Both the position numbers and the translations under genes were made by a program. DNA of 64,000 bases from Sulfurimonas sp. UBA2011. Lineage in GTDB: Bacteria; Campylobacterota; Campylobacteria; Campylobacterales; Sulfurimonadaceae. How positions within the stretch are numbered: position 1 is the first letter of the stretch; the number at the start of each line of letters is the position of its first letter. Location: positions 1 through 64,000 of the forward strand of contig DDCH01000008.1 in the NCBI GenBank assembly GCA_002335055.1. Direction: 5' to 3'. Below, in pieces: positions 45,335 through 54,379 of this stretch. The notes under the pieces were generated by a model. That model had not been told where the DNA came from, searched no databases, and saw only the letters and a program-made list of their open reading frames with translations.

Positions 45335-46719
45335 ATTGGAGTTAAAGGACTGAAGTACCTTCCTTGTAAATAGTCTATATCAAACTCTTTAGCTACTTCA
45401 CAAGCTTCTAAAGTCTCTATATTTTTTATCCAAGTCTTAATCTTTTTATGTGTAGCCATAACTTTAAAACCCTCAATAATTGCACTGTTATTCTTCATTT
45501 TTTCATATGTTGAATACTGTGCATCAAAGCGTATAACATCTATATTTAAATCTCTTAAATATAAAAAGCTTGCATGATAAGAACCTAACTTGTCTATAGC
45601 TATCATAACCCCTACATCTTTAAGTGTCTGTATTATAGAGTTATATTTATTCGTATGGCTATAATACTCATGTTCAGATAAAATGAACATAATCTTTTTC
45701 TTTGAGTTTTTTAACAACTCTTTTGTAGTAGATAAAAACTTAGTATTTCGTAGTGAAGTTGGTGAGATTCCTAGTGCATAAATAAACTCAGAACCTTTAG
45801 ATACTTGTGAAATTATCTCTTCTAAAACCATTAAGTCATACTCGATTATTAGTCCTAGTTTATTTATAACTTTTGTGTAGTTTTTAGGATAAAGAAGTTT
45901 TCCATCACTAGATTTTAGTTTGATAAAACATTCTTTAAAGGCTATCTTATCGCCCTCGTAAACATCTTGACTCATGATACTAAGAGAGCATTTGTTAATC
46001 GCATCTATCACAAAAAATTCTAACTCATTAGGGTTCATTATATTCTCTTGTGTACTTCTTTTTAACTCTTTTCTCTCTTCTTGAAGTTCAAAAAGATTTT
46101 CAACTATATGATCAAGTTCATGAGAATGGTTTGTATCACTTATAGCACCAGAGAGTTTAACTTCTATGTCATCAACTTGAAACTCACTTGATTTGAGACA
46201 GAGTAACTCTAATACAGTTAAATACTCATTACGAAGTCCTTCAAGACCAATGATGAAATCTCCACCTTTGATATGTCCTAAGGGAAAGTTTTCAATCTTT
46301 TGTGCCCCTAAATATTCAGCCACCCAAAGAGCCACCTCTCGTAAAACCTTATCGCCATTTTTAATTCCGTAACGTAAATTAATATCATCAAGGTTATTTA
46401 TACTAATAAGAATAAGTGTGTACTCTTTCTCTTTTTTAAGTTTTTCTTTGAGGTATTTAAAAAGATATTCACGTGTAAATGTTTTACTTACATCGTCTAT
46501 TATCTTTATGTCAAAACCATTATAGATAAGGTAAAGAATAAAATAAATACTAAAAACTAAAAGAAGAACGGCTTCAATATAAAAAGAACTTTGAAGTGTT
46601 TCATAATTATCAAGCAGGGTATTAAAAAGAAGGGCTAAAATAAGACCAAAGATAGGGAGTCCCATTCTAAGTGCTAACCTAAAACGATACTCTCTCTCTT
46701 TAGTTTGTGGTAGTAACAT
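45313..46719 (-). CDS. Degenerate GGDEF-EAL membrane protein
   Basis: 468 residues with two N-terminal membrane helices (GLPIFGLILALLFNTLL and YIEAVLLLVFSIYFILYLI), then a GGDEF-like domain (ILISINNLDDINLRYGIKNG) whose signature is GGDF with one residue lost. An EAL-like domain follows, in which EAL reads ECF, the DDFG metal loop reads DKLG and the catalytic Lys is replaced (IRFDAQY). Neither activity is expected; it is probably a c-di-GMP effector or scaffold. Transcribed toward cca, overlapping its end, and downstream of gyrB by ten bases. Confidence 0.85.
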   Translation of the reverse strand: MLLPQTKEREYRFRLALRMGLPIFGLILALLFNTLLDNYETLQSSFYIEAVLLLVFSIYFILYLIYNGFDIKIIDDVSKTFTREYLFKYLKEKLKKEKEYTLILISINNLDDINLRYGIKNGDKVLREVALWVAEYLGAQKIENFPLGHIKGGDFIIGLEGLRNEYLTVLELLCLKSSEFQVDDIEVKLSGAISDTNHSHELDHIVENLFELQEERKELKRSTQENIMNPNELEFFVIDAINKCSLSIMSQDVYEGDKIAFKECFIKLKSSDGKLLYPKNYTKVINKLGLIIEYDLMVLEEIISQVSKGSEFIYALGISPTSLRNTKFLSTTKELLKNSKKKIMFILSEHEYYSHTNKYNSIIQTLKDVGVMIAIDKLGSYHASFLYLRDLNIDVIRFDAQYSTYEKMKNNSAIIEGFKVMATHKKIKTWIKNIETLEACEVAKEFDIDYLQGRYFSPLTPIYESDVR

Positions 46720-46729
46720 AAAACGTGCT

Positions 46730-49045
46730 CTATACGTCGAGGTGTTTTACATCTTTTGCATGTGTTTCTATATAGTTACGACGTGGTTCAACTTCATCAC
46801 CCATAAAGAGTGTAAATGCATCGGATGCAAGTTCTGCATCATCAATTGTAACTTGAAGAAGTACACGGTTTTCAGGTGTCATCGTAGTTTCCCAAAGTTG
46901 ATCAGGATTCATCTCACCAAGACCTTTGTAACGCTGGATATAAGAACCTTTTTTTGCATAGTCTTTAAGATTTTCAAGAACTTTTAAAATATCTTCATTA
47001 AAGTCTAAGTCCCACTCTTGAATCTTTTTATAAACAAAGTCAGCTTCAGTAAAGTGAGGTGCTGTAAAGAGGTCATCATTTATAAGTAACTCTTCCATTC
47101 CACCCTGTGTTTGTACAAAAAGGTGAATTTCATTTGTCTCTTCGTTAATAGTTTTTGTAAGGATATTGTTATCAATACTTTCTAAAAATACTTCAACTTT
47201 AGCAAAAAGCTCTTTCGCACCTAAAGAAATCAAGTCTGGATTTTCAATAAAGTGACGGATAAGACTTACAAGTGCATAACGACGCTCTAATGCACCTAAA
47301 CTTCCAGCATAATGATCAACCATTTTAAAGTAAGAAAGAAGGTCATTATGTCCTAGAGTTTGGTTCTCTAAAGACTCTATACCGTTGTCAATTAAAAAGT
47401 CGTTCATCTCTCTGTCATCTTTAAAGTAAATCTCTTTTTTACCTTTTTTATAACGGTAAAGTGGTGGTTGTGCAAGATAAAGATAACCATTTTCTACTAC
47501 ACTACGGAAATGTCTGAAGAAGAAAGTTAGAAGAAGTGTCTGAATATGGCTACCATCAACATCCGCATCCGTCATAATGATAAGTTTGTGATAACGAAGT
47601 TTCTCTTTATTAAACTCTTCACCAATTCCACAACCCATAGCTGTAATCATGTTTGTAATTTCATCAGACTTTAGAATTTTCTCTAAACGTGCTTTTTCAA
47701 CATTTAAAATTTTACCTTTTAATGGTAAAATCGCTTGAAAAATACGGTCACGACCCATTTTTGCTGAACCACCTGCAGAATCCCCTTCCACTAGATAAAG
47801 TTCACAGATACTTGCATCTTTAGACTGACAATCTGCTAGTTTACCAGGAAGTGTTCCAACTGACATACTATCTTTTCTACGAGTTAAATCTCTCGCTTTT
47901 TTAGCTGCTTCACGACCACGTGCTGCTGCAAGTGCTTTACTCACAATTGCTTTAGCTTGAATAGGGTTTTCTTCAAAGTATTTTGAAAGTGCTTCACCTG
48001 TTGCTTTTTGAACAAGTGGACGTACATAAGTATTTCCAAGTTTTCCTTTTGTTTGACCCTCAAACTGAGGCTCAGGAACACGAACAGAGACGATAGCTAT
48101 AAGACCTTCACGAACATCATCTCCAGATATTTTTACATCTTTCTCTTTAGCGGCACCGTTTTTAGAGTTATAGTTAGAGATAACACGAGTAAGTGCTGCT
48201 CTAAAACCTGCTTCGTGTGTACCACCATTTGGAGTACGAATGTTATTTACAAACGATGACAGTTTTTCTTCATATGACTCGTTGTACATAAGTGCTACAT
48301 CAAACTCTATATCTTCTACTTTTTGAGTAAAGCTATAAACATCTGCAACTGTAGTCTTTTTGTTCATGTCAGTAACATACTGAGCAATACCACCTTCAAA
48401 GTGATACTCTTCTTTCTTTCCATCACGTTCGTCGTTAAACTTGATAGTTATAAATGGATTTAGGTAAGCAAGTTCTTTGAAACGACGTGATAAATACTCA
48501 TACTCAAAAGTAATAGTATCAGTAAATATAGTAGGATCAGCAGCAAACTCAATAGTAGTTCCAGTTTTACGAGTAGTTCCAGTTACAGCAAGTGCTTCTT
48601 GAGGAATACCCTCTTTAAAGTCCTGCTCAAAAATTTGACCTTCACGATGAATAGTCATTTTTAGGTCACATGAGAGTGCATTTACAACTGAAACACCAAC
48701 CCCGTGAAGTCCACCAGATACCTTATAAGTATCTTTATCAAACTTACCACCAGCATGAAGAACTGTTAAAACAACAGTAGCAGCTGATATCCCTTCACCT
48801 GGATGTATATCTGTAGGAATACCACGACCATTATCAGTAACTTTACAAGTTCCATTTTTTGTAAGTGTAATATTTATGGTATCACAGTGCCCAGCCATTG
48901 CCTCATCTATTGAGTTATCAATAACTTCATAAACTAAATGGTGTAAACCACGGTGACCTGTATCACCAATGTACATACCAGGACGTTTTCTAACAGCTTC
49001 TAATCCCTTAAGGACTTTAATATTACTAGCACCGTAATTTTCCAT
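46730..49045 (-). CDS. gyrB: DNA gyrase subunit B
   Basis: 771 residues. The GHKL ATPase domain has YEVIDNSIDEAMAGHC, DNGRGIP and KVSGGLHGVGVSVVNALS. The Toprim domain carries CELYLVEGDSAGGSAKMGRD and TDADVDGSHI. The C-terminus ends in HAKDVKHLDV. Together with GyrA it supplies negative supercoiling at the origin. An insertion-like stretch before the C-terminal ends makes it somewhat shorter than enterobacterial GyrB. It is 282 bases downstream of the dnaN terminator. Confidence 0.97.
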   Translation of the reverse strand: MENYGASNIKVLKGLEAVRKRPGMYIGDTGHRGLHHLVYEVIDNSIDEAMAGHCDTINITLTKNGTCKVTDNGRGIPTDIHPGEGISAATVVLTVLHAGGKFDKDTYKVSGGLHGVGVSVVNALSCDLKMTIHREGQIFEQDFKEGIPQEALAVTGTTRKTGTTIEFAADPTIFTDTITFEYEYLSRRFKELAYLNPFITIKFNDERDGKKEEYHFEGGIAQYVTDMNKKTTVADVYSFTQKVEDIEFDVALMYNESYEEKLSSFVNNIRTPNGGTHEAGFRAALTRVISNYNSKNGAAKEKDVKISGDDVREGLIAIVSVRVPEPQFEGQTKGKLGNTYVRPLVQKATGEALSKYFEENPIQAKAIVSKALAAARGREAAKKARDLTRRKDSMSVGTLPGKLADCQSKDASICELYLVEGDSAGGSAKMGRDRIFQAILPLKGKILNVEKARLEKILKSDEITNMITAMGCGIGEEFNKEKLRYHKLIIMTDADVDGSHIQTLLLTFFFRHFRSVVENGYLYLAQPPLYRYKKGKKEIYFKDDREMNDFLIDNGIESLENQTLGHNDLLSYFKMVDHYAGSLGALERRYALVSLIRHFIENPDLISLGAKELFAKVEVFLESIDNNILTKTINEETNEIHLFVQTQGGMEELLINDDLFTAPHFTEADFVYKKIQEWDLDFNEDILKVLENLKDYAKKGSYIQRYKGLGEMNPDQLWETTMTPENRVLLQVTIDDAELASDAFTLFMGDEVEPRRNYIETHAKDVKHLDV

Positions 49046-49148
49046 TTATAACTCCGTTTACATAATTAAAGCTATTCTATCGAAGTTTTACTAAAAATAA
49101 TATTTATACTAAAAATATAAGCTATAATTAACATAAAAAGGTCTATTA

Positions 49149-49282
49149 ATGAAAATTATTTCATTTGTACTATTTTTTGTATCTATTTCATGTTAACATT
49201 AACAGATTTAAAAAATGGATTTTCTACTTGGGAAGGTAAAACTATAATAGGTAAATGTGCAAGTGGTAAAGCTGTCGCTTAG
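49149..49282 (+). pseudogene. Small frameshifted putative lipoprotein remnant
   Basis: ATG 49149 opens KIISFVLFFVSISC and then a stop (49194-49196). The neighbouring frame continues with LTDLKNGFSTWEGKTIIGKC and ASGKAVA before a stop at 49282. Together they would be a signal-peptide-bearing protein of about 43 residues with one frameshift. Low confidence, since the whole is short. It lies between gyrB and dnaN. Confidence 0.3.
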
Positions 49283-49297
49283 TAAATCTATAAAATA

Positions 49298-49320
49298 ATT
49301 CTACCTTTAAAAGGTAGAAT
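49298..49320. terminator. Bidirectional intrinsic terminator between dnaN and gyrB
   Basis: ATTCTACCTTT-a-AAAGGTAGAAT, a near-perfect 23-base palindrome, lies seven bases after the dnaN stop. On the minus strand TTATTTTA follows it; on the plus strand TTT. It would end the dnaN transcript and the short plus-strand transcript, so gyrB is probably expressed separately. Confidence 0.8.
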
Positions 49321-49327
49321 TTTCTAC

Positions 49328-50395
49328 TTAAATAACTATAGGCATAACAACTGTCTTAAAATTATCATCACTTAATATAAAAGGTAAATTCCCTTCGTTA
49401 AGTCCTATAGTAAACTCTGAATTATTTATACTTCCTAAAAAGTCCAGTAAATAACGTGAATTAATTGCTAATGAAAATGGTTCACTAAATCCAGTTGAAA
49501 AACCAATTTCAGTTTTTGCTTCAATGTTGTCATCACTTAAACTCTCAAATGTAATAACATCCCCTAAAAATGTAATCTTTAAATCAGAAGAAATTGTAGT
49601 GATCTGTTTAATAGAATCGATCATAATTGCTTTTGGAAGTAAAAGTGAAGTTTTTATCTCTTTTGGAATAATACGAGAATATTCAGGAAACTTACCGTTA
49701 ATTAGTTTTGTAAAAAAAGTATACTGAGCAGAGTGGATTATTAGGTTAGTATCATCATAATAAAGCTCTATATTGTCAAAGAAAAGTTTTTGAATTTCAA
49801 TGATTGCTTTTTTAGGAATAATAATACTTAGTTCACTTTGGCTAGCATTTATAATATTTACTACAGCTAAACGACGTGTATCAGTTGATGCAAAGTTTAT
49901 ACTATCCATTTTGATATCAATTAGAGCCCCATTTAGCTCAAATTTAGGATTATTAGTATCTATAGCAGGGGTAATCTTTTTTAATGACTCTATGAGAGTA
50001 TGTGACTCTATTGATATACGAGCTTTTCCTTCATATGATGGAAACTCTGGAAAGTCATTAAAAGAGAAAGTAGGTAGTTTAAAGTTAGAATGACCTTGAG
50101 TTATATGAAGAGTGTCATTTTTTACTTCTAAGTTAATGTTTCCATCTTTTAGTATACGAACGATATCTAAGAACTTTTTACCATTAGCAGTAATACTTCC
50201 TTCTTTTTCAATATTTACATTATCTGTAGTAACTAAAAAACCAATTTCATAATCAGTAGCTTTTATAGTTAGATTATTGTTTGAAGCATTTAAGTAAACA
50301 TGAGAAGTTATTTGTGAAGTATCTTTTTTTTCAAGAAAAGGTGCTGAATGTATAAGTATATTTTCTAATACTGATTTACCAATAGTTATGATCAT
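49328..50395 (-). CDS. dnaN: DNA polymerase III sliding clamp (beta)
   Basis: 355 residues forming three similar clamp domains, with the expected ending PFILSDDNFKTVVMPIVI and the LPKAIMI and ISIESHTLIESLKKI segments. The clamp encircles DNA and binds Pol III. Its gene lies downstream of dnaA and after the oriC2 region, which probably also contains its promoter. No frameshift. Confidence 0.95.
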   Translation of the reverse strand: MIITIGKSVLENILIHSAPFLEKKDTSQITSHVYLNASNNNLTIKATDYEIGFLVTTDNVNIEKEGSITANGKKFLDIVRILKDGNINLEVKNDTLHITQGHSNFKLPTFSFNDFPEFPSYEGKARISIESHTLIESLKKITPAIDTNNPKFELNGALIDIKMDSINFASTDTRRLAVVNIINASQSELSIIIPKKAIIEIQKLFFDNIELYYDDTNLIIHSAQYTFFTKLINGKFPEYSRIIPKEIKTSLLLPKAIMIDSIKQITTISSDLKITFLGDVITFESLSDDNIEAKTEIGFSTGFSEPFSLAINSRYLLDFLGSINNSEFTIGLNEGNLPFILSDDNFKTVVMPIVI

Positions 50396-50407
50396 CTAAA
50401 TTCCCTA

Positions 50408-50461
50408 TATATTTATATAATTTTAGTAAGTAGTAGTAGGGGCATGTGAATAAGTGAAAAA
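50408..50461 (-). promoter_or_regulatory. oriC2: DnaA boxes, DnaA-trio and unwinding element
   Basis: Reading the minus strand: box TTTTTCACT (50461-50453) and box TTATTCACA (50453-50445) overlap by one base. GCCCC follows (50443-50439), then CTACTACTACTTACTA (50439-50424), then AT-rich TTATATAAATATAT (to 50408). This box, GC-patch, trinucleotide, AT-rich order is that of a bacterial basal unwinding element with DnaA-trios. It lies between dnaA and dnaN, as in Helicobacter oriC2. Confidence 0.75.
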
Positions 50462-50491
50462 CCAATTCAAAGCCCTATAACAGTACTTACT

Positions 50492-50534
50492 TAGACGTGA
50501 TGAGTTGATATGAGTCTACTCACGTCTATTCACT
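50492..50534. repeat. Inverted repeat with TTCAC/TCAC elements in oriC2
   Basis: TAGACGTGA and TCACGTCTA (50492-50500 and 50520-50528) form perfect 9-bp arms with a 19-base spacer, and CTATTCACT (50526-50534), a further DnaA-box-like site, overlaps the right arm. It may be a DnaA-binding platform or the dnaA 3' hairpin; both are possible. Confidence 0.5.
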
Positions 50535-50552
50535 ATTACAATTATATCTTTT

Positions 50553-51860
50553 TTATTCTATATTTGTAAGCTTATTACTTAACTCGTCTATTTTTACTTT
50601 AAAATCTTCATCTTCTATAATAAGAGAATTAATTTTTTTGATAGTATGACTGATAGCAGTATGGTCTTTCATACCAAAGTATTGAGCGAGTTGAGGCATA
50701 GTATTTTGGGTAAGTTCACGACAGATGTATATAGCTATTCTTCTTGCATAGACTATATTTTTACTACGGCCCTTAGAGCGAATTTCACTTGGTTTTATAT
50801 TTAAGTCTTTTGCTACGAACTGTGTTATATTATCCATAGTTAAATTTTCACGTTTTTCTGCAATTTGATCTTTGAGTACATTTTTTGTAAACTCTATATC
50901 AATATCTACATGCATAAGTTGTGAATAGGCATGAAGTTTGGAGAGTATTCCTTCTATTTCACGAACATTAGAGTCTATAACAGTTGCGATGTAGTTAATA
51001 ATGTCTTTGGAGAGGATAACCTTATTAATCTCACATTTTTTCTCAATAATGGCGATTTTTGTTTCAAGTTCTGGGGGTTGTATGTCTGCTACTAAACCCC
51101 ACTCAAAACGACTCTGTAGTCTTGCTTCAAGTCCAGCAATCTTTTTAGGATGTTTATCAGCTGTAAATATAATCTGTTTGCCATCACCTTTTAGAGCTTC
51201 AAATGTATGAAAGAGTTCTTCTTGAATACCCTCTTTATTAGATAAAAATTGAATATCATCAATGAGAAGAACATCACAGGTACGGTACTTCTCACGAAAA
51301 CGCTCCATAGTGTTGTTACGAATACTTCGAGTAAAGTCATTTAAAAACTGCTCAACAGTTGTGTATATGACAACTTTTCCTTCATTTTGAAAAATATTAC
51401 CAGCTGATTGCATTAGGTGAGTTTTTCCAAGTCCTACTCCACCATAAAGAAAAAGAGGGTTATAAACTCTTCCTGCATTTTCACTTACACTCTTTACAGC
51501 CGCATAAGCAAACTGATTAGAACCGCCAACCATGAAGTTTGAAAAAGAGTGTGAGGGGTTTAAAAGAGAGTTTCCATGTTTAACTTCAACATTTTTTACT
51601 TTTTTACTTTTAAATATACTGTTTTTAAGGGCTATTTGCACAGTTACCTTGTTGTGAGATTTTATTTCAAAGAGATGGGCTATCTTTGAAGTATATTTAT
51701 TTTTTATCCAATTGAGTACTAGAGCATTTGGAGCATAAAATATAGCAAGTTCTGGTGTTGACTTTTTCACATCATATTGAAGTTGTCTAATATAGCGCTT
51801 ATATTCGCTCTCGGTGACTTCTTCTTTGAGTAATTCTAGTATTTCTTGACCAATATTCAC
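50553..51860 (-). CDS. dnaA: Chromosomal replication initiator DnaA
   Basis: 435 residues from GTG 51860; an ATG 51 bases upstream (51911) reads through the box region and is unlikely. The start fits NIGQEILELLKEEVTESEYK, the usual N-terminus. AAA+ domain: LFLYGGVGLGKTHLMQSAG (Walker A), VLLIDDIQFL (Walker B). Domain IV carries FGMKDHTAISHTIKKI, the DnaA-box recognition helix. DnaA opens oriC. A TATTCACG lies across its own start codon, suggesting autoregulation. Confidence 0.97.
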   Translation of the reverse strand: MNIGQEILELLKEEVTESEYKRYIRQLQYDVKKSTPELAIFYAPNALVLNWIKNKYTSKIAHLFEIKSHNKVTVQIALKNSIFKSKKVKNVEVKHGNSLLNPSHSFSNFMVGGSNQFAYAAVKSVSENAGRVYNPLFLYGGVGLGKTHLMQSAGNIFQNEGKVVIYTTVEQFLNDFTRSIRNNTMERFREKYRTCDVLLIDDIQFLSNKEGIQEELFHTFEALKGDGKQIIFTADKHPKKIAGLEARLQSRFEWGLVADIQPPELETKIAIIEKKCEINKVILSKDIINYIATVIDSNVREIEGILSKLHAYSQLMHVDIDIEFTKNVLKDQIAEKRENLTMDNITQFVAKDLNIKPSEIRSKGRSKNIVYARRIAIYICRELTQNTMPQLAQYFGMKDHTAISHTIKKINSLIIEDEDFKVKIDELSNKLTNIE

Positions 51861-51953
51861 GTTAAACCCTATTATTAAGATATCTAGGTGAATAGTACTG
51901 TGTATTTCCATAAAATAGGGTTAAAAGAATACGTGAATAAGAAGTTATTCACG
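51852..51953. promoter_or_regulatory. oriC1: DnaA box cluster upstream of dnaA
   Basis: Boxes seen: TATTCACG across the dnaA start (about 51854-51861), GGTGAATAG (51887-51895, reverse CTATTCACC), and a perfect inverted pair CGTGAATAA-gaag-TTATTCACG (51932-51953). All share the TTCAC core. AT-rich DNA follows to 52028. This is the second lobe of a bipartite origin flanking dnaA. Confidence 0.75.
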
Positions 51954-52028
51954 CTTTTTAAATTTTACTTAATAAGTACCTAGAATCACTAAAACTTTTT
52001 ATTTTATTTTATTATTTTAGTTCGTTTT

Positions 52029-52915
52029 TTGATAGGACTAGCTTTTGGGTTTGCACTTGTTCGGGCTAGTATAGGGTTTGCAGGAAGTGTAAATAAACTA
52101 TATAGTGTTAAAAGTTCTAAAACAACAAAAACAATTCTTTATATTTTTATACTTACATCTGTATTTACTGCATTTATTATCTCTGCTGAAGAAAGTGCAT
52201 ACAAGTTAAGTATCTATCCCATAAAGCTTGGACTTATGCTTGGAGGTTTGATGTTTGGTTTTGGAATGGCTATGAGTTCATGTTGTGCAACTGGTTCACT
52301 TATAGACCTAGCAAGTGGTTTTTCTCGTGCTTTTGTTACAATCATTTTTTTTGTATGTGAGTTTTTTAGGTTTTAGCACTCAACGAGAGTCTATATTTGT
52401 AAGAAAATCATACTTTAGTTCATATACAGGAGAGCAGTTCCAAGGAGGAGTTTTTTTACCTGACCTGTTTAAATACGATGGGTTTAATGGTTACCTAGGA
52501 GCAATTATACTTACTATTATATTTTCATTTATACTTTTATTTTTAGCAAAAAAATATTTATAAAAAACTGGACAATGCCTGTAAGTGTTTTTGCTATTTC
52601 TTCACTTGGTATATGGTTTGGAAAATTTATGATGTTATTTGGGGCTGATGCGCAGAGTTTATCTGTGTTTAGTACAAAAGAAGTTACACTTTTAGTGAAT
52701 CATTTTTAACTCATACTGGAAGTATGTAGAATATTGGTATTATTTTTGGAGTTGTTTTAGCACTTTGTTTGGCTGGAGTTTTTTAAAAAAAGATTTATAG
52801 TAGGACTTAAAATATCACCAAAAGGAGTAGCTACTTTTGCCTTTGGTGGATTTTTAGGAATATATTTGTACAAAGATTTATCTCTTCTACATGTAAGGTG
52901 GTATAGGATATTTAT
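52029..52915 (+). pseudogene. yedE: YeeE/YedE-family membrane protein, multiply frameshifted
   Basis: Continuous protein-like text runs over several frames. The first frame (52029-52376) has FGFALVRASIGFAGSVNKL and GLMFGFGMAMSSCCATGSLI. A frameshift near 52360 leads to GFSTQRESIFVRKSYFSSYT and DLFKYDGFNGYLGAIILTI. Further pieces are NWTMPVSVFAISSLGIWFG (about 52569 on) and IIFGVVLALCLAGVF, then KKRFIVGLKISPKGVATFAF. These match the paired YeeE/YedE (DUF395) transporter halves of about 390 residues. At least four frame changes and two stops make it a pseudogene. It starts directly after oriC1. Confidence 0.75.
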
Positions 52916-52965
52916 TAACAGGTACAAAGTATATAAGTTATGTACCTGTTTGAGAATACAAAAGC

Positions 52966-53436
52966 TTACTCTTCTTCTTTTGTAATTATAACTGTCCCTA
53001 ATCCTGTCTCAACTGGATACCCTGATCTTGCCCATGCTTTTAGTCCACCTTTTAGGTTTGTGGCATTTTTATATCCTAAGTGCTGAAGTTGTTGTGCTGC
53101 AAGTGCTCCACGACCACCACTACGACAGTATGTTATTATAATGGCATTTTTATCTTTTACCTTGTTACCTATAACAAACTCAAGGTTTCCACATGTTATT
53201 GCATAAGATTCATCCGCATAGATTTCACCTTCACTACGCTGCTCACTCTCTCTTATATCTAAAACAATAACAGGTTCTTCTTTATCGATGAGAATTTTTA
53301 AGGCTGTTGGATTCATTTTGCCAGCTTCTTTTTTAGCAGATGCTAAAAGTTTATCAGTATTTGCAAATCCTGCCATTAAAGCACTTGTAGATGTTAGTGC
53401 AAGAATTGTTACTATGTTTAAAAACTCTTTTTTCAT
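52966..53436 (-). CDS. Periplasmic rhodanese-like protein
   Basis: 156 residues with a signal peptide (KKEFLNIVTILALTSTSALM followed by AG-F). A single rhodanese domain follows: VIVLDIRESEQRSEGEI, then the active-site loop IITYCRSGGRGALAAQQL with catalytic Cys, and the C-terminal helix NLKGGLKAWARSGYPVE. It probably acts on sulfane sulfur in the periplasm. It is divergent from an ArsR-type regulator at a distance of about 90 bases, so that regulator may control it. Confidence 0.85.
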   Translation of the reverse strand: MKKEFLNIVTILALTSTSALMAGFANTDKLLASAKKEAGKMNPTALKILIDKEEPVIVLDIRESEQRSEGEIYADESYAITCGNLEFVIGNKVKDKNAIIITYCRSGGRGALAAQQLQHLGYKNATNLKGGLKAWARSGYPVETGLGTVIITKEEE

Positions 53437-53525
53437 TAAGTTTAATAATTAAATGCATAATTAGGTATTTAACTAAATAGATAGTGATATGGTATACTTT
53501 TACAATTAAAATGTCAAGGAACTTT

Positions 53526-53900
53526 ATGTTAGATATGCAAGCAAAGATAAAAATTTTCAAAGCCTTAGGGAATGAAACAAGATTTTTAATTTTTAAAAAT
53601 GTTTTTACAGGTGGATATACTTGTAGTATTGATAAAAAAGATCCAAAAGTAGAAGTGAGTGCTCATACAACCTGTGTAAGTACTATCGCTGAACATTTTG
53701 AGTTCTCTCTTCCTACTATCTCTAAACACCTCAAAGAGTTACGAGAAGCAAACATAATTATTATGGAAAAAAAAGGGAATAAAATTTATATAGAACCAAA
53801 TGTAGAGATAGTTCGTGAGCTTGGTGGATATTTTGGTACCCTCGCAGATAATTTTGATAAAAATCGTGAACTATTTTTTGGTGATGTAACAGTTTCTTAG
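53526..53900 (+). CDS. ArsR-family transcriptional regulator
   Basis: 124 residues from ATG 53526, chosen because AAGGA lies five bases upstream; an ATG at 53484 has none. A single winged helix: FKALGNETRFLIFKNVFTGG, HTH ISTIAEHFEFSLPTISKHL-like (STIAEHFEFSLPTISKHLKE), wing EKKGNKIYIEPNVEIV. Cys residues (YTCSID, TTCVST) could form a thiol switch rather than a metal site. It is divergent from the rhodanese gene; its stop abuts the ruvC start, so ruvC is cotranscribed. Confidence 0.8.
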   Translation: MLDMQAKIKIFKALGNETRFLIFKNVFTGGYTCSIDKKDPKVEVSAHTTCVSTIAEHFEFSLPTISKHLKELREANIIIMEKKGNKIYIEPNVEIVRELGGYFGTLADNFDKNRELFFGDVTVS

Positions 53901-54377
53901 ATGATTATACTTGGAATAGATCCTGGAACTAGAGATATGGGTTATGCACTTATAAAACTTGAAAATAGTAAAATATCTTTGGTCGCAGCAGGACTTATCA
54001 AAATGAAAGCAGAAGACCTACAGTTTCAGATACCTCAAATGGTAGAGGGAATGGGTAGAATTTTTTCGGAGTTTAGTATAGACGAAGTTGCTATGGAAGA
54101 TATCTTTTATGCACATAATCCAGCTACAACTATAAAACTTGCACAGTTCCGAGGAGCTATCATGCTAAAAATCCTTCAAGAATTTGGACAGTTTAGTGAA
54201 TACACTGCTCTGCAAGTCAAAAAAGCACTTACTGGTAAAGGTAAAGCCTCAAAAGAACAGGTGAATTTTATGGTAAAGCGTCTTTTAAAAATTAAACAAG
54301 AGATAAAACCACTAGATATATCTGATGCTATGGCTGTTGCTATTACACATTCTCAGCGTGTAAGACTTAGAAAATAA
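53901..54377 (+). CDS. ruvC: Holliday junction resolvase RuvC
   Basis: 158 residues, normal length. The first acidic residue is Asp7 in ILGIDPGTRDMGYAL; AMEDIFYAHN holds the second Glu; the last acidic pair is in PLDISDAMAVAITHSQ. It cuts Holliday junctions with RuvAB. It begins at the base after the ArsR stop, an unusual neighbour. Confidence 0.95.
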   Translation: MIILGIDPGTRDMGYALIKLENSKISLVAAGLIKMKAEDLQFQIPQMVEGMGRIFSEFSIDEVAMEDIFYAHNPATTIKLAQFRGAIMLKILQEFGQFSEYTALQVKKALTGKGKASKEQVNFMVKRLLKIKQEIKPLDISDAMAVAITHSQRVRLRK

Positions 54378-54379
54378 AA

